64,000 nucleotides of DNA from Psychrobacter okhotskensis (GTDB lineage: Bacteria > Pseudomonadota > Gammaproteobacteria > Pseudomonadales > Moraxellaceae): positions 1 through 64,000 of the forward strand of contig NZ_JABRVQ010000019.1 of assembly GCF_013248965.1 (NCBI RefSeq). The letters run 5' to 3'. Below the pieces are notes generated by a model that worked only from the letters and a program-made list of their open reading frames with translations, made no database searches and was not told the DNA's origin. This document shows, in pieces, positions 37,100-46,208 of this stretch (position 1 is its first letter; each line of letters begins with the position of its first letter). The translations under genes and the position numbers were made by a program.

Positions 37100-37489
37100 A
37101 TGGCAGTTTTTTTGACAGATGCATGGTTCGACGACGTTGAGAAGTTAGGTAGCGAAGCTGGTGAGCTAAATTTGCCACCTGCGCTGGCCAACATGATTAT
37201 CAATCTAAAAGTGTCTGACACTGATAAGGATATCGAAGCTAACTTTGCTGATGGCCTATTGCATCGCGGCTTGAATGATAGTGCGACGACCACACTATTG
37301 CTTGACCGTAGTATTTTGCAGTCTATCATTACCGACTTTGACACCAATGAAATCATGGGTGCATTTATGAGTGGTAAAATTCGCGTCGAAGGCGATATGT
37401 CACAACTGATGGCGGTACAAACTGCACGCCCAAGTGCGGAGCAAAAAGAATTGTACAACCGTATTAAATCGATGACGACTATGGCTTAA
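37100..37489 (+). CDS. SCP2 sterol-binding domain protein
   Basis: A 129-residue single-domain protein of the SCP-2 fold. It has the lipid-tunnel pattern of the family: a domain opening around MIINLKVSDTDKD, a central strand LLLDRSILQSIIT and the conserved end AFMSGKIRVEGDMSQLMAVQ. Such proteins bind lipids or acyl-CoA in the cytoplasm; the ligand is unknown. ATG follows AAGGAC. It is monocistronic with a strong terminator. Confidence 0.85.
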   Translation: MAVFLTDAWFDDVEKLGSEAGELNLPPALANMIINLKVSDTDKDIEANFADGLLHRGLNDSATTTLLLDRSILQSIITDFDTNEIMGAFMSGKIRVEGDMSQLMAVQTARPSAEQKELYNRIKSMTTMA

Positions 37490-37537
37490 GCCTAGCATTT
37501 CTTTAGTCGATTGTTTTTGATTGGGTTTAAGCTAAAC

Positions 37538-37573
37538 AAAAAAAGCCTCTAATATAGAATTAGGGGCTTTTTT
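37538..37573 (+). terminator. Rho-independent terminator of the SCP2-like gene
   Basis: An AAAAGCCTCTAAT/ATTAGGGGCTTTT stem with a T-run, 50 bases past the stop. Confidence 0.82.
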
Positions 37574-37615
37574 ATGGGTGGTAAATAGCAATTGACGATT
37601 GTCGCGATAACGGGT

Positions 37616-37788
37616 TAGGGCATGTCTTCAATCTGAACGAAAGCGAATAAATAAGCCAAAAATAGCCAAATCTTGACAAACTGTGTCAAATAGCTGGTCA
37701 ATATTTTGATATTATCTGCGCTATTTTCTTTGTTTGGCTACAATTTATTTTATTTTTATCATCATTTTCAAAATGAAGACACGCCCTA
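37616..37788. repeat. 173-bp MITE-like element, copy A3
   Basis: Ends TAGGGCATGTCTTCA and TGAAGACACGCCCTA. Same interior and same length as A1. It ends 23 bases before the stop of the convergent gene at 37811. Confidence 0.85.
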
Positions 37789-37810
37789 GTAATAAAAGCC
37801 TATTAACTCA

Positions 37811-38791
37811 TTAGCTGGCTTTTGATTGTGATGTCGCATTTTGTGATTTTTGGTTCTCTTTATAAATGGCTGCTTGTAGCCAGACATTTGCTTGTACATA
37901 GTCATGTACTTTAATAGAAGCGGTCTGTGCCGTCTTGAGCGCACCAATACGCACCACGAATGGATCAGCATCTTGCTCGCGCAATATCACCACATCAAAT
38001 AAAATGATAGGTTTGCTATTAAAGAGTGTCTCTTGCTTGCCAAGCACTTGACCTTGACACCATGCTTCATCTTCTTGTCCCAAAGTATCACCGAACAGAT
38101 AAGCACACATATGACCCAAATTAATCTCTACAGGGGCCATTTGTTCTTTGGTTTTAGGCTTCCATTCTTTGATTTGCTCTTGTAGATCATCCGGTATTTG
38201 ACCATCATTGGCGGCGACGATATCGTTAAAGGCACGATGGTAGCGAATGGCTTCTTGATCTTCTACCATAATAACTTCGTGCTGCTCGCTTAGCTTGATT
38301 TCATGTGCCCAAGCACTAAAATTCACGAAGTAAGACGTATCGCGTTGATACAAATGACGGTTGGCGGTATAAAGCTGATCAAAGGCATAAATAATACTGC
38401 CGTCAGCCGTGCGCAAACGCAGTACTGCGTCGTGTGAGTTGTCGTTGGCAATGATACGCTCGATTTTGCAATGTAGCCCATAAGGACTGTCGACACATGG
38501 ATAGGCGTTGATAAAGCATTCGGGCTTACCGTCTTTCATCGCCAGCACTTGGTTGATGTGGCAAGGTTGGTCTTCAGATAGCAACAAGCAACTGTCTTTG
38601 GCGCTGACGTTGGGGTTGAGACCTTTCGGCATGGCCGCCTTTTCGATCATCTTTTGCAGCCACTCTGGCACATCATGACTCATATCATCGGTTAAAATAC
38701 GCCAATGATCGGCATGACCGGCAGCTTGCTCGTCAGATAAGGTGATTTTGGTAGGAGATTGGATGTTTTTATATTGATAATTAATGGTCAT
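37811..38791 (-). CDS. Conserved hypothetical protein, no recognised domain
   Basis: A 326-residue soluble, acidic protein that I cannot assign. It has no signal peptide or membrane segment. Cysteines occur in DSCLLL, QPCHINQ, PECFINAYPCVDSPYGLHCKI and AWCQGQ, and the spread suggests possible metal or disulfide use but no standard motif. The beta-rich middle (AVLRLRTADGSIIYAFDQLY) could be an OB-like or sheet domain. I chose ATG 38791 (MTINYQY); an upstream in-frame start at 38842 adds a poorly protein-like stretch. It stands alone. Confidence 0.6.
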   Translation of the reverse strand: MTINYQYKNIQSPTKITLSDEQAAGHADHWRILTDDMSHDVPEWLQKMIEKAAMPKGLNPNVSAKDSCLLLSEDQPCHINQVLAMKDGKPECFINAYPCVDSPYGLHCKIERIIANDNSHDAVLRLRTADGSIIYAFDQLYTANRHLYQRDTSYFVNFSAWAHEIKLSEQHEVIMVEDQEAIRYHRAFNDIVAANDGQIPDDLQEQIKEWKPKTKEQMAPVEINLGHMCAYLFGDTLGQEDEAWCQGQVLGKQETLFNSKPIILFDVVILREQDADPFVVRIGALKTAQTASIKVHDYVQANVWLQAAIYKENQKSQNATSQSKAS

Positions 38792-39239
38792 GAAAATACT
38801 CAAACTTAAGTCAGCGATGAGGTTTGGACCTAACGCTGACATTGCTCATCTAGCATCCAATATTTATAATCATTGGTCTAAGATAGCTAGCAATGTCGGC
38901 AGTATAGGGTCAGCAAACAACAAGGAGGGGTTATTGACAATTGTCCTTAGCATACAATATATAGGTATAGACGCAAGTAATAGCAAGCCCCTCATAAAAA
39001 ATAATAACAAAACCCGGTTTTTTGGCAAAAAATACGCGCAGTTTTTGCTAATGACTGGCACATATCCGCCAAATTGTGTCAAACTAGCTCCCTTTTGATG
39101 GCCAAATTTGGCCTGTTTTAAACCCTATTTTTGTGTTCAATTTATATGTTGGTATGGCAGGCGCACTCTATAGGGCGTTTGTCGCTGCTCGTTTTGGCGC
39201 ATATAAAAGTCGCACGTAGATAAGATAAAGAGTTTGAAT
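38792..39239. other. Divergent intergenic region before the Lol genes
   Basis: This 448-base gap lies between the hypothetical gene at 37811 (minus) and the Lol permease gene (plus). It holds a promoter candidate at 38934-38963 and is otherwise featureless. Confidence 0.4.
38934..38963 (+). promoter_or_regulatory. Possible sigma-70 promoter upstream of the Lol permease
   Basis: A perfect -35 TTGACA at 38934-38939 and TATATA at 38958-38963 with an 18-base spacer. It lies about 275 bases before the permease start, so either the leader is long or another promoter exists. Confidence 0.4.
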
Positions 39240-40475
39240 ATGTTTCGTCCTTTAGCGTTATTTATCGGCTTACGATACACCCGAGCAGAGCGTAGTAATG
39301 GCTTTATCTCCTTTATATCGCTGATCTCGATGATAGGTTTGACCCTTGGGGTTGCCGTATTGATTACGGTTTTGTCGGTGATGAATGGTTTTGACCGTGA
39401 GTTAAAGACCCGTATTTTGGGCATGGTGCCGCAAGCAACCGTTATCTCAACCGAGGTGATTGGTGATTGGGAGCAATTGGCTGATCGTATTAAAGAAGAT
39501 CCAGAAGTCGCTGCCGTCGCGCCCTTTATTCAGCTGCAAGGCATGCTGACCTCGAATGGTCAAGTGGCAGGTATCATGGTCACTGGTGTCGATCCTCAGT
39601 ACGAAAAAAACGTCTCGATCATTAACGATCACATGACTGAAGGCAGTATCGATACTCTACAAGCGGGTGATTTCAGTATTGTGCTGGGTGAAGAGATGGT
39701 GCAATCGTTGGGCTTGAGCATCGGTGATAAGGTGACTTTGGTGTTGCCAGAAGCATCGCCATCACCGGCTGGTGTGATACCGCGCTTTAAGCGTTTTACC
39801 TTGACGGGTATTTTCAGTATCAGCCCAGAAGTGGACAGCCTCATGGCCTTTATCCCGATGAGTGATGCCGGTAAGTTGCTCCGCCTCCCCGATGGCGCTC
39901 AAGGTATCCGTATGAAGCTAAACGATATCTTTACCGCGCCCATTGCTGCCCAAAAAGCGGCTGCGATTGCTCCTGATCGCCTCTATCCAAATGACTGGAC
40001 GCAAACGCACGGCAATCTATTTGGGGCGATCCAAATGGAAAAAGCCATGGTCGGGTTGCTACTGTTCTTAATTATCCTAGTGGCAGCATTTAATATTGTC
40101 TCAAGTCTGGTCATGCTGGTCACCGATAAAAAAGCTGATATTGCGATTCTAAAGACTTTTGGGGCATCTCCTCGTCTGATTACACAGGTCTTTATGGTAC
40201 AAGGCGTGGTCATCGGCTTTATTGGTACGATTGCAGGTACGATTTTGGGTGTGATATTTGCGTTGACAGTGAGCGATATCTTAGGCTTCATTAATCAAGC
40301 CTTCGGTCTTAATCTCTTCGATGCTTACTTCGTTAATTATCTACCATCACAGCTGCGCTTAACGGATGTGATATTGATCACTGGTGCGTCATTTGTATTG
40401 AGCTTTTTGGCCACTATTTATCCAGCGCGCCGAGCGGCTAAAATTCAACCTGCGCAAACGTTGCGTTATGAGTAA
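39240..40475 (+). CDS. lolC: Lipoprotein-releasing ABC transporter permease (LolC/E/F type)
   Basis: A 411-residue inner-membrane protein with one N-terminal helix, a periplasmic domain of about 200 residues and three C-terminal helices (about 268-300, 310-350, 375-400). This is the MacB/LolC fold. Family marks are RSNGFISFISLISMIGLTLGVAVLI and VLSVMNGFDREL at the N-terminus and IYPARRAAKIQPAQTLRYE at the end. With LolD it extracts mature lipoproteins from the inner membrane for LolA. I chose ATG 39240, preceded by AAAGAG, over a TTG at 39234. Only one permease gene is present, as in gammaproteobacteria that use a LolF homodimer, so 'lolC' is a label of convenience. Confidence 0.88.
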   Translation: MFRPLALFIGLRYTRAERSNGFISFISLISMIGLTLGVAVLITVLSVMNGFDRELKTRILGMVPQATVISTEVIGDWEQLADRIKEDPEVAAVAPFIQLQGMLTSNGQVAGIMVTGVDPQYEKNVSIINDHMTEGSIDTLQAGDFSIVLGEEMVQSLGLSIGDKVTLVLPEASPSPAGVIPRFKRFTLTGIFSISPEVDSLMAFIPMSDAGKLLRLPDGAQGIRMKLNDIFTAPIAAQKAAAIAPDRLYPNDWTQTHGNLFGAIQMEKAMVGLLLFLIILVAAFNIVSSLVMLVTDKKADIAILKTFGASPRLITQVFMVQGVVIGFIGTIAGTILGVIFALTVSDILGFINQAFGLNLFDAYFVNYLPSQLRLTDVILITGASFVLSFLATIYPARRAAKIQPAQTLRYE

Positions 40476-40624
40476 TTGATACTCAAGCGAGGCATAGTTA
40501 TCATTAAAATGAGAAGCCATTAGAGTGAGAATAGCCTCGTTTTAAGCAACTATGCTGCAGGTGATAAGTGTTAGCCAGATTAAAAAATCATGAATATCGG
40601 TATCAATAAAATAAAGGAAGTGCT

Positions 40625-41305
40625 ATGTCTGCCATTTTAAAGGCGACCAATATCAATAAGATATATGATGAAGGCGCGGTTAGTACCCAAGTATTGACAG
40701 GCTTGGATTTGACCGTCAATGCTGGCGAGCGCATCGCTATCGTTGGCACCAGTGGCTCAGGAAAAAGCACCTTGCTACACTTGCTGGGCGGATTGGATAC
40801 GCCAACCAGTGGTGAAGTCTGGCTGCATGGTCAGTTGTTAAACAGCATGAATGAGACTGAACGCGGGGCGATGCGTAACAAGCACCTAGGGTTTATTTAT
40901 CAATTTCATCATCTGTTAGCAGAGTTTACAGCGATTGAAAACGTCGCGATGCCACTGCTGCTGCGCCCTAAAGTATCGACGACTGAGGCAAGAGACCAAG
41001 CGATTGCCATCCTAGAAAGCGTTGGTCTGGAGCATCGTTTGGCGCACAGGCCAGGCGAGCTGTCAGGCGGTGAGCGTCAACGCGTGGCCATTGCCCGTGC
41101 CCTCGTCACCAAACCCTCGCTCATATTGGCAGATGAGCCAACAGGCAACTTGGATTATGACAATGCACAAAGTGTTTTTGGCTTGTTATCAGAGCTGCAA
41201 AGTACCATGCAAACAGCACTATTGATGGTGACCCATGACCGTAACTTGGCGGCGCTGGCAGATCGCCAAATGTTGCTACGTAATGGTCATTGGGAACAGT
41301 ATTAA
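40625..41305 (+). CDS. lolD: Lipoprotein-releasing ABC transporter ATPase LolD
   Basis: A 226-residue ABC ATPase. Walker [10 protein letters not shown] is at 41-49, the signature LSGGERQ is at 146-152 and Walker [13 protein letters not shown] is at 166-177, with the switch histidine in VTHDRN. The sequence [16 protein letters not shown] is the LolD-type Q-loop region. It powers lipoprotein release with the permease 149 bases upstream on the same strand. ATG follows AGGAAG. Confidence 0.93.
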   Translation: MSAILKATNINKIYDEGAVSTQVLTGLDLTVNAGERIAIVGTSGSGKSTLLHLLGGLDTPTSGEVWLHGQLLNSMNETERGAMRNKHLGFIYQFHHLLAEFTAIENVAMPLLLRPKVSTTEARDQAIAILESVGLEHRLAHRPGELSGGERQRVAIARALVTKPSLILADEPTGNLDYDNAQSVFGLLSELQSTMQTALLMVTHDRNLAALADRQMLLRNGHWEQY

Positions 41306-41337
41306 TGCGTCGAAACTGTTTAACCGTACCATTTGCC

Positions 41338-41510
41338 TAGAGCGTGTCCTCAATTCAAACGCTTATATCTAAATGGACTAAAAATGGCTAAATTTTGCCA
41401 AACATTGTCAAATAGCTGATTAATATCTCGATATTATTTGCGCTATTTTCCTCGTTTGACGGCAATTTATCTTATTTTTATGACCATTTTTAAAATGAGG
41501 ACACGCCCTA
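41338..41510. repeat. 173-bp MITE-like element, copy A4
   Basis: Ends TAGAGCGTGTCCTCA and TGAGGACACGCCCTA, 173 bp, same orientation as A1. It begins 33 bases after the lolD stop. Confidence 0.85.
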
Positions 41511-41573
41511 ATGTAGTCGATTTATATAACATTGACGACAGTAGTCCTGTCTCACGTTACAAGGATAAATACA

Positions 41574-41882
41574 ATGAACGAAGATGAAGATCCAATCGCT
41601 GCTTTCGGCAGTGCGGAAGAGGGCAATGAACCATTAAAACCCTATATGGATCCAACCCTATTTGACACCATTGATAGGCAGGCGCAGATTGAACTGCTTA
41701 CCCCAGTTTTTGATGCTATTACGCTTGCGGGCGTTGATTACGATCTAAAAGCACAAGACAGCGCCACTGGCAAACGCTATACGCTGCTCAAAGATGAACA
41801 AGTGATCGATATATTTGAGATGGATAGCAGATTTACAGACAATGTCATTGCGGCAATAGAGAAAGAGAAAGAAGACGATTGA
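41574..41882 (+). CDS. Small acidic hypothetical protein
   Basis: A 102-residue acidic soluble protein that I do not recognise. I chose the ATG at 41574 because AAGGATAAA lies upstream; the frame extends a little further but without a site. It has no cysteine and no membrane segment. The centre (QIELLTPVFDAITLAGVDYDLK) looks helical and the C-terminus is a charged coil (IEKEKEDD). It is convergent with the DUF2062 gene 34 bases away. Confidence 0.6.
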   Translation: MNEDEDPIAAFGSAEEGNEPLKPYMDPTLFDTIDRQAQIELLTPVFDAITLAGVDYDLKAQDSATGKRYTLLKDEQVIDIFEMDSRFTDNVIAAIEKEKEDD

Positions 41883-41916
41883 TCAAAATGCCTAAGCGCT
41901 GTATTGAAAGCATCCA

Positions 41917-42492
41917 TCAGCGTTTAGGTGTCTTGTCGATAGGTTTGTGTTGGCGTTTTTGCCAGCTGGTGACGGTTTTATAACGCCAAATTGCCTTAAA
42001 TGCCAAGCCACAAACGATGCTAGTAATGACGGCAAGGATAGTGATACCCACACAGAATGCGGTTAACGATACAGTGCCTTGATATGTGATAAAGGGGTTG
42101 GCACCATCAGATAGTGCCCATAAGCTAAAGTCAGCAATCATTCTGCCAATAAGCCGTAAACTGATCATCGGCACGTCAAGAATTTTGGCACCGATGTAGT
42201 AACCAGCGTAAAAGATAGGTAGGCTAGTGACAGGGTTGGTAATCCAAGTTAAACCAAGCGCCATAGGGACATTGGCACGAAAAATTAGCGAGCCAATTAA
42301 TGCTAATAACATCTGTCCGGGTAGCGGAAAAAATGCACTGAGCACGCCGATATAGACCGCTTTATTTAAGCTGTGCCGGTTAAAATGCCATAAGCGCGGA
42401 TCAGCCAAATGCGGTGCAAATAATTTTAAAATGCGGCTTTCTAGAATTTTCTCTGGTGTGGGCAGCAAGTTTTTAAGACGTTTTTGGGACAC
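41917..42492 (-). CDS. DUF2062 domain membrane protein
   Basis: A 191-residue inner-membrane protein of the DUF2062 family with about three or four hydrophobic segments. Typical blocks are LLPTPEKI near the start, AVYIGVLSAFFPLPGQMLLA and TWITNPVTSLPIFYAGYYIG. I chose the GTG at 42492 (VSQKRLKN...), which follows AAAGGCG at good spacing and matches the usual N-terminus; an in-frame TTG at 42528 is less likely. The function is unknown in the family. Confidence 0.82.
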   Translation of the reverse strand: MSQKRLKNLLPTPEKILESRILKLFAPHLADPRLWHFNRHSLNKAVYIGVLSAFFPLPGQMLLALIGSLIFRANVPMALGLTWITNPVTSLPIFYAGYYIGAKILDVPMISLRLIGRMIADFSLWALSDGANPFITYQGTVSLTAFCVGITILAVITSIVCGLAFKAIWRYKTVTSWQKRQHKPIDKTPKR

Positions 42493-42677
42493 AGCATCGC
42501 CTTTAATCGTTATCAACCGCTGGTTCAATCACATTGATGGGCTGATATAAAGAGATATTAGGAATAAAATACGGGTAGGAATAGTATCAGAAAAACAAAG
42601 TAATGGTATTGAATAATCAGTATTGCAATATGTCCCGTGAGTATAGGGTAATAAAAAAATAAATGCTATTGCTGGGC

Positions 42678-42850
42678 GAGGGCGTGGCCTCGATCTGAAT
42701 GGTAGCGACTAAAGGGTTAAAAAATGGCCAAATCTTGCCAAATGGCGTTAAATAGCTGGACAATATCCTGATATTATCCGCGCTACTTTTCTTGTTTTGT
42801 TACCATTTATCTCATTTTTATCACTATTTTCAACATGAGTACACGCTCTA
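42678..42850. repeat. 173-bp MITE-like element, copy A5
   Basis: Ends GAGGGCGTGGCCTCG and GAGTACACGCTCTA, 173 bp, same orientation as A1. It is the most diverged of the full-length copies and lies 115 bases before comEC. Confidence 0.82.
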
Positions 42851-42964
42851 ATGACAGTCTTTATTGCTAGCGTGAAGCTATAGATTCCCGCCCGTTTTTG
42901 ACTGGCAACACTCAAGCAAAATTGGTCGTATTTTAACGTTCAGCTCATCAAGTAAGGAGCGCTG

Positions 42965-45900
42965 GTGTACTGGTTACTTGGCAGTTTAGTGATTATCGCT
43001 ATGATGGGGGTGTTGGCAGTCGCAGATAGTATGGCGATACCATTTAACTCGTTAATAGCTATGAGCGGCGCCACTACGTTGTTACCGCTACTATTAGTCA
43101 TCGTCGCTATTATTTTGATAGCTATTAACCAGCGTCAAGCTCTGTCTATAAGCTCAGTGGACGTCCATAAGCTTTCTTCTCAAGGCGACTTCTCTCAGCC
43201 TTCTGTTCCTCAAAATACCTCTCCATACGGTTCTTCTCTCTCTAAACTCCCCATTCGAATGATCAATTATTCGCTGATAATGATACTGGCAATAGGGTTA
43301 GTGATTGGTAGTGCATTACAAGCTTTGATGGGTTACCAGCGGGCAGAAGCAACAAAAATTATTGAGCCTATACGTGTGCAAGCGTTGGTTACTATCGAGG
43401 GTATTAGCGATAGCGTTTATGATGACGTCACCAATAGCGGCTATCGACAAATCGCTACCATTAGTCATATGTCGCCATTGATCTCTGAGCTAACGGCTCA
43501 GGAATTAGATAGCATTGCGGCCGATTATGTTACAAATATTGATAATAGCCTAAGCAATAATAGTTTAGCTGGCGCTGATTTGAACGAAAAAGCTGAAAAC
43601 ATTGCTAACGACATCAAATACCGCGTGCTACTCAATGCTTATCCAAAAAGCGGCTCTAAAAGCTCGCAGATGATTGACGTAAACCAGCTGCAGCCGGGTG
43701 ATCAGTTATTTATGACGCTAACACTCGCAGCGCTTGCTACCTCTGAGCAAGCGATTAATAACCCTTCTGGTTTTGACAGTTATCGCTGGTTACGAGGTCG
43801 TCATATCGATGGGGTAGCCAATATAGTGGCGACTAGCACCTTGCCTTTTGCGCTCGATGAGTCGTCTGCACTGGACGCTAATTCTCATTCCTATCTTAAG
43901 CGTTTTCGTACTCGGATTGACCAAGGGCGCTGGCAATTGCGGCAGCATTTTTATCAAGATTGGGCGGGACAGACTACCGCTGCGCAGCAAGCAAAAGCGG
44001 TCACTTTAAGTTTGCTCACAGGTGATCGCAGCTTGATCAATCGTGATACCAAGGATCTGTATCAGTTGGCTGGTATTTCACATTTGCTGGCTATCTCTGG
44101 CACTCATGTGTTGTTTTTAGCGATTATGCTGGCAGGAGCAGTTGTATTATCGTTCAATCGTCTGTATCCAGCCCTATATCGTCGCATACCACGCTGGCAA
44201 GTGCGCTGGTGGGTGATGATCAGTGCCGCTTTTATTTATGCGCTATTTACTGGCTTTGATGTGCCGGCAGCGCGAACCGCATGGATGTTACTGGCGATAG
44301 GTCTGGTACGATTAACCTTACTACCGATTAGTACGATGCGAGTATTATTAGCGCTAGCAGTCTTGATGGCATGGCTTGATCCTTATGTGCTGTGGCAGGC
44401 TGGTTATTGGCTGTCTTTTATCGCTGTGGCGCTCTTGCTAAAGTACGATAGTGGCTCACAGGCGCAAAACAACTCAGCATTATCGCAATCAGATATACCT
44501 TTCTCTCATGATGATAGTAAATATAGCCGTATTTTACTTAGAAAGGCATGGCTCACAGGCAAGCGGGTCTTTAAACTGCAATGCTGGCTATTTATCGCCC
44601 TGCTGCCCATTACCTTGCTGTTGTTTGGCAAAGCCTCGCTATGGGGATTGGTCATTAATTTATTTGCGATTGGTTTATTTGGCTGGGTTATCGTACCGCT
44701 CAATCTATTAGCAGGGCTTTGTTATTTATTATGGCCTGCACTTGCCGATAGTATTTGGGCGCTGGTCAGTACCATTGTCGCTAGCTTACATGATTTGATT
44801 AGGTGGCTGACTTCATTACCAGCGCTGTCAGAGGCGTGGTTGTATACGCCAGTAAATATGGCGATATTATTGATGGTATTGCTGGCAATATTGCCTTGGT
44901 TATTACCGCGTGGATTTATCAGTCGTTGGCTGGCACTACCGCCTTTAACGCTATTAATGATGACGGTATATGCCAACCAGCAGTCATTATCTACGTCACC
45001 AACTTTATATGTCTTGCCCACTGGAGATCGCTATATAAGTGCTGCTGTGCTGCAATATCCTATAATGAATGAGGTTGGGGGCATTGGAGGCAAGTATAAT
45101 AAGGCGCAGTCAGCAAAGGATAGCGTGAGTTGGTTATTTTTGGCAGACCATAGGCCTAATGCTACGCGTACCATGCCAAGTAATTTGACGGCAGAGAAGC
45201 TGTCCGCAACACTAGAACAGCAGTTGCGCACCTTATCGATTAAACGTTTAGAAGGGCTTATAGTGCAGACAGCCAGTGCAGGACTGACGGATACGCTCAC
45301 GACTCATGAGGCAAGCAATACATTTAAACCTAATGCCTCTGAGCTGTTGCCGATGACGGTTGCTCAAATAAGTCAACGCCTACCGATTAGCCAGTATTGG
45401 CAGGCAGGGCGCAGTAATCGATGGTTCGATCGAGAGAAGTTTTATAGAAAAGCAAGCCAAGCTGATGATTCAGCTCAGATCACTAACAAAACGTATATCA
45501 GCCCGAAAGGCTGTGAGCAAGGTGACTCATGGCAGCTCGCCAACGGCGCTTTATCATTAGAGGCTATCACGGGCTGGAGTGAGATAGACGATGCCAGTGT
45601 GTGGGAGTGCACGCTTGTCATTGATAGCAAGTTACCTATTAATATACGGCAGTATAATGCAGCCGATCCCCTAAATTCACCGCTTGCTAGCGCGCAAATG
45701 ATAAAGGCAATACCTTCTATATCAAAAAGTACGCAAACAGACAATCAACACCTTACTGCGCAAGATCAGTCACTGCCATCACGTATTATTGTTAATGCGG
45801 ATACTCATAAGCGTCTTTGGCAACTGTGGGCATTGATCTGCCAAGCTGAGTCGTTTGAGGATAATAGAACCGACAGTCATGTTACTTGGCTTGGACACAG

Positions 45901-46009
45901 TACCTCGCAAATAACGACTGAGGTCATCAGCCGTCAGCAAATAAGTGAAGCAATAACCTATGATAATAACGCCTTAGAAGCAGCATTAGCTTTTGAGACC
46001 ACTCCATAA
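42965..46009 (+). CDS. comEC: ComEC/Rec2 family DNA-uptake channel protein
   Basis: A 1014-residue membrane protein. An N-terminal pair of helices is followed by a periplasmic OB-like domain (about 120-330). The competence domain (about 335-660) comes next, with HLLAISGTHVLFLAIML and DVPAARTAWM as family marks. It forms the inner-membrane channel for single-stranded DNA in natural transformation. The C-terminal third (about 670-1014), where many relatives carry a metallo-beta-lactamase-like nuclease, lacks the HxHxDH motif and looks degenerate. The GTG start follows AAGGAG. A repeat element lies just upstream. Confidence 0.88.
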   Translation: MYWLLGSLVIIAMMGVLAVADSMAIPFNSLIAMSGATTLLPLLLVIVAIILIAINQRQALSISSVDVHKLSSQGDFSQPSVPQNTSPYGSSLSKLPIRMINYSLIMILAIGLVIGSALQALMGYQRAEATKIIEPIRVQALVTIEGISDSVYDDVTNSGYRQIATISHMSPLISELTAQELDSIAADYVTNIDNSLSNNSLAGADLNEKAENIANDIKYRVLLNAYPKSGSKSSQMIDVNQLQPGDQLFMTLTLAALATSEQAINNPSGFDSYRWLRGRHIDGVANIVATSTLPFALDESSALDANSHSYLKRFRTRIDQGRWQLRQHFYQDWAGQTTAAQQAKAVTLSLLTGDRSLINRDTKDLYQLAGISHLLAISGTHVLFLAIMLAGAVVLSFNRLYPALYRRIPRWQVRWWVMISAAFIYALFTGFDVPAARTAWMLLAIGLVRLTLLPISTMRVLLALAVLMAWLDPYVLWQAGYWLSFIAVALLLKYDSGSQAQNNSALSQSDIPFSHDDSKYSRILLRKAWLTGKRVFKLQCWLFIALLPITLLLFGKASLWGLVINLFAIGLFGWVIVPLNLLAGLCYLLWPALADSIWALVSTIVASLHDLIRWLTSLPALSEAWLYTPVNMAILLMVLLAILPWLLPRGFISRWLALPPLTLLMMTVYANQQSLSTSPTLYVLPTGDRYISAAVLQYPIMNEVGGIGGKYNKAQSAKDSVSWLFLADHRPNATRTMPSNLTAEKLSATLEQQLRTLSIKRLEGLIVQTASAGLTDTLTTHEASNTFKPNASELLPMTVAQISQRLPISQYWQAGRSNRWFDREKFYRKASQADDSAQITNKTYISPKGCEQGDSWQLANGALSLEAITGWSEIDDASVWECTLVIDSKLPINIRQYNAADPLNSPLASAQMIKAIPSISKSTQTDNQHLTAQDQSLPSRIIVNADTHKRLWQLWALICQAESFEDNRTDSHVTWLGHSTSQITTEVISRQQISEAITYDNNALEAALAFETTP

Positions 46010-46208
46010 AAATTGTCCTCATCCTAGCAGCGTTATAATAGGGTGATATTTCACGGTTACACTATTGAACCACAACCAAAATGGCACCATACTTAGTAAC
46101 CTATTAATATAGATGACCGAGACAGTGAGAAAATTTGATTTCTTACTGACCTCATTTTCTATATCATCTCTTTTATCGTTTTAGATTGTTTCTGACTTAG
46201 GAAGTTAT

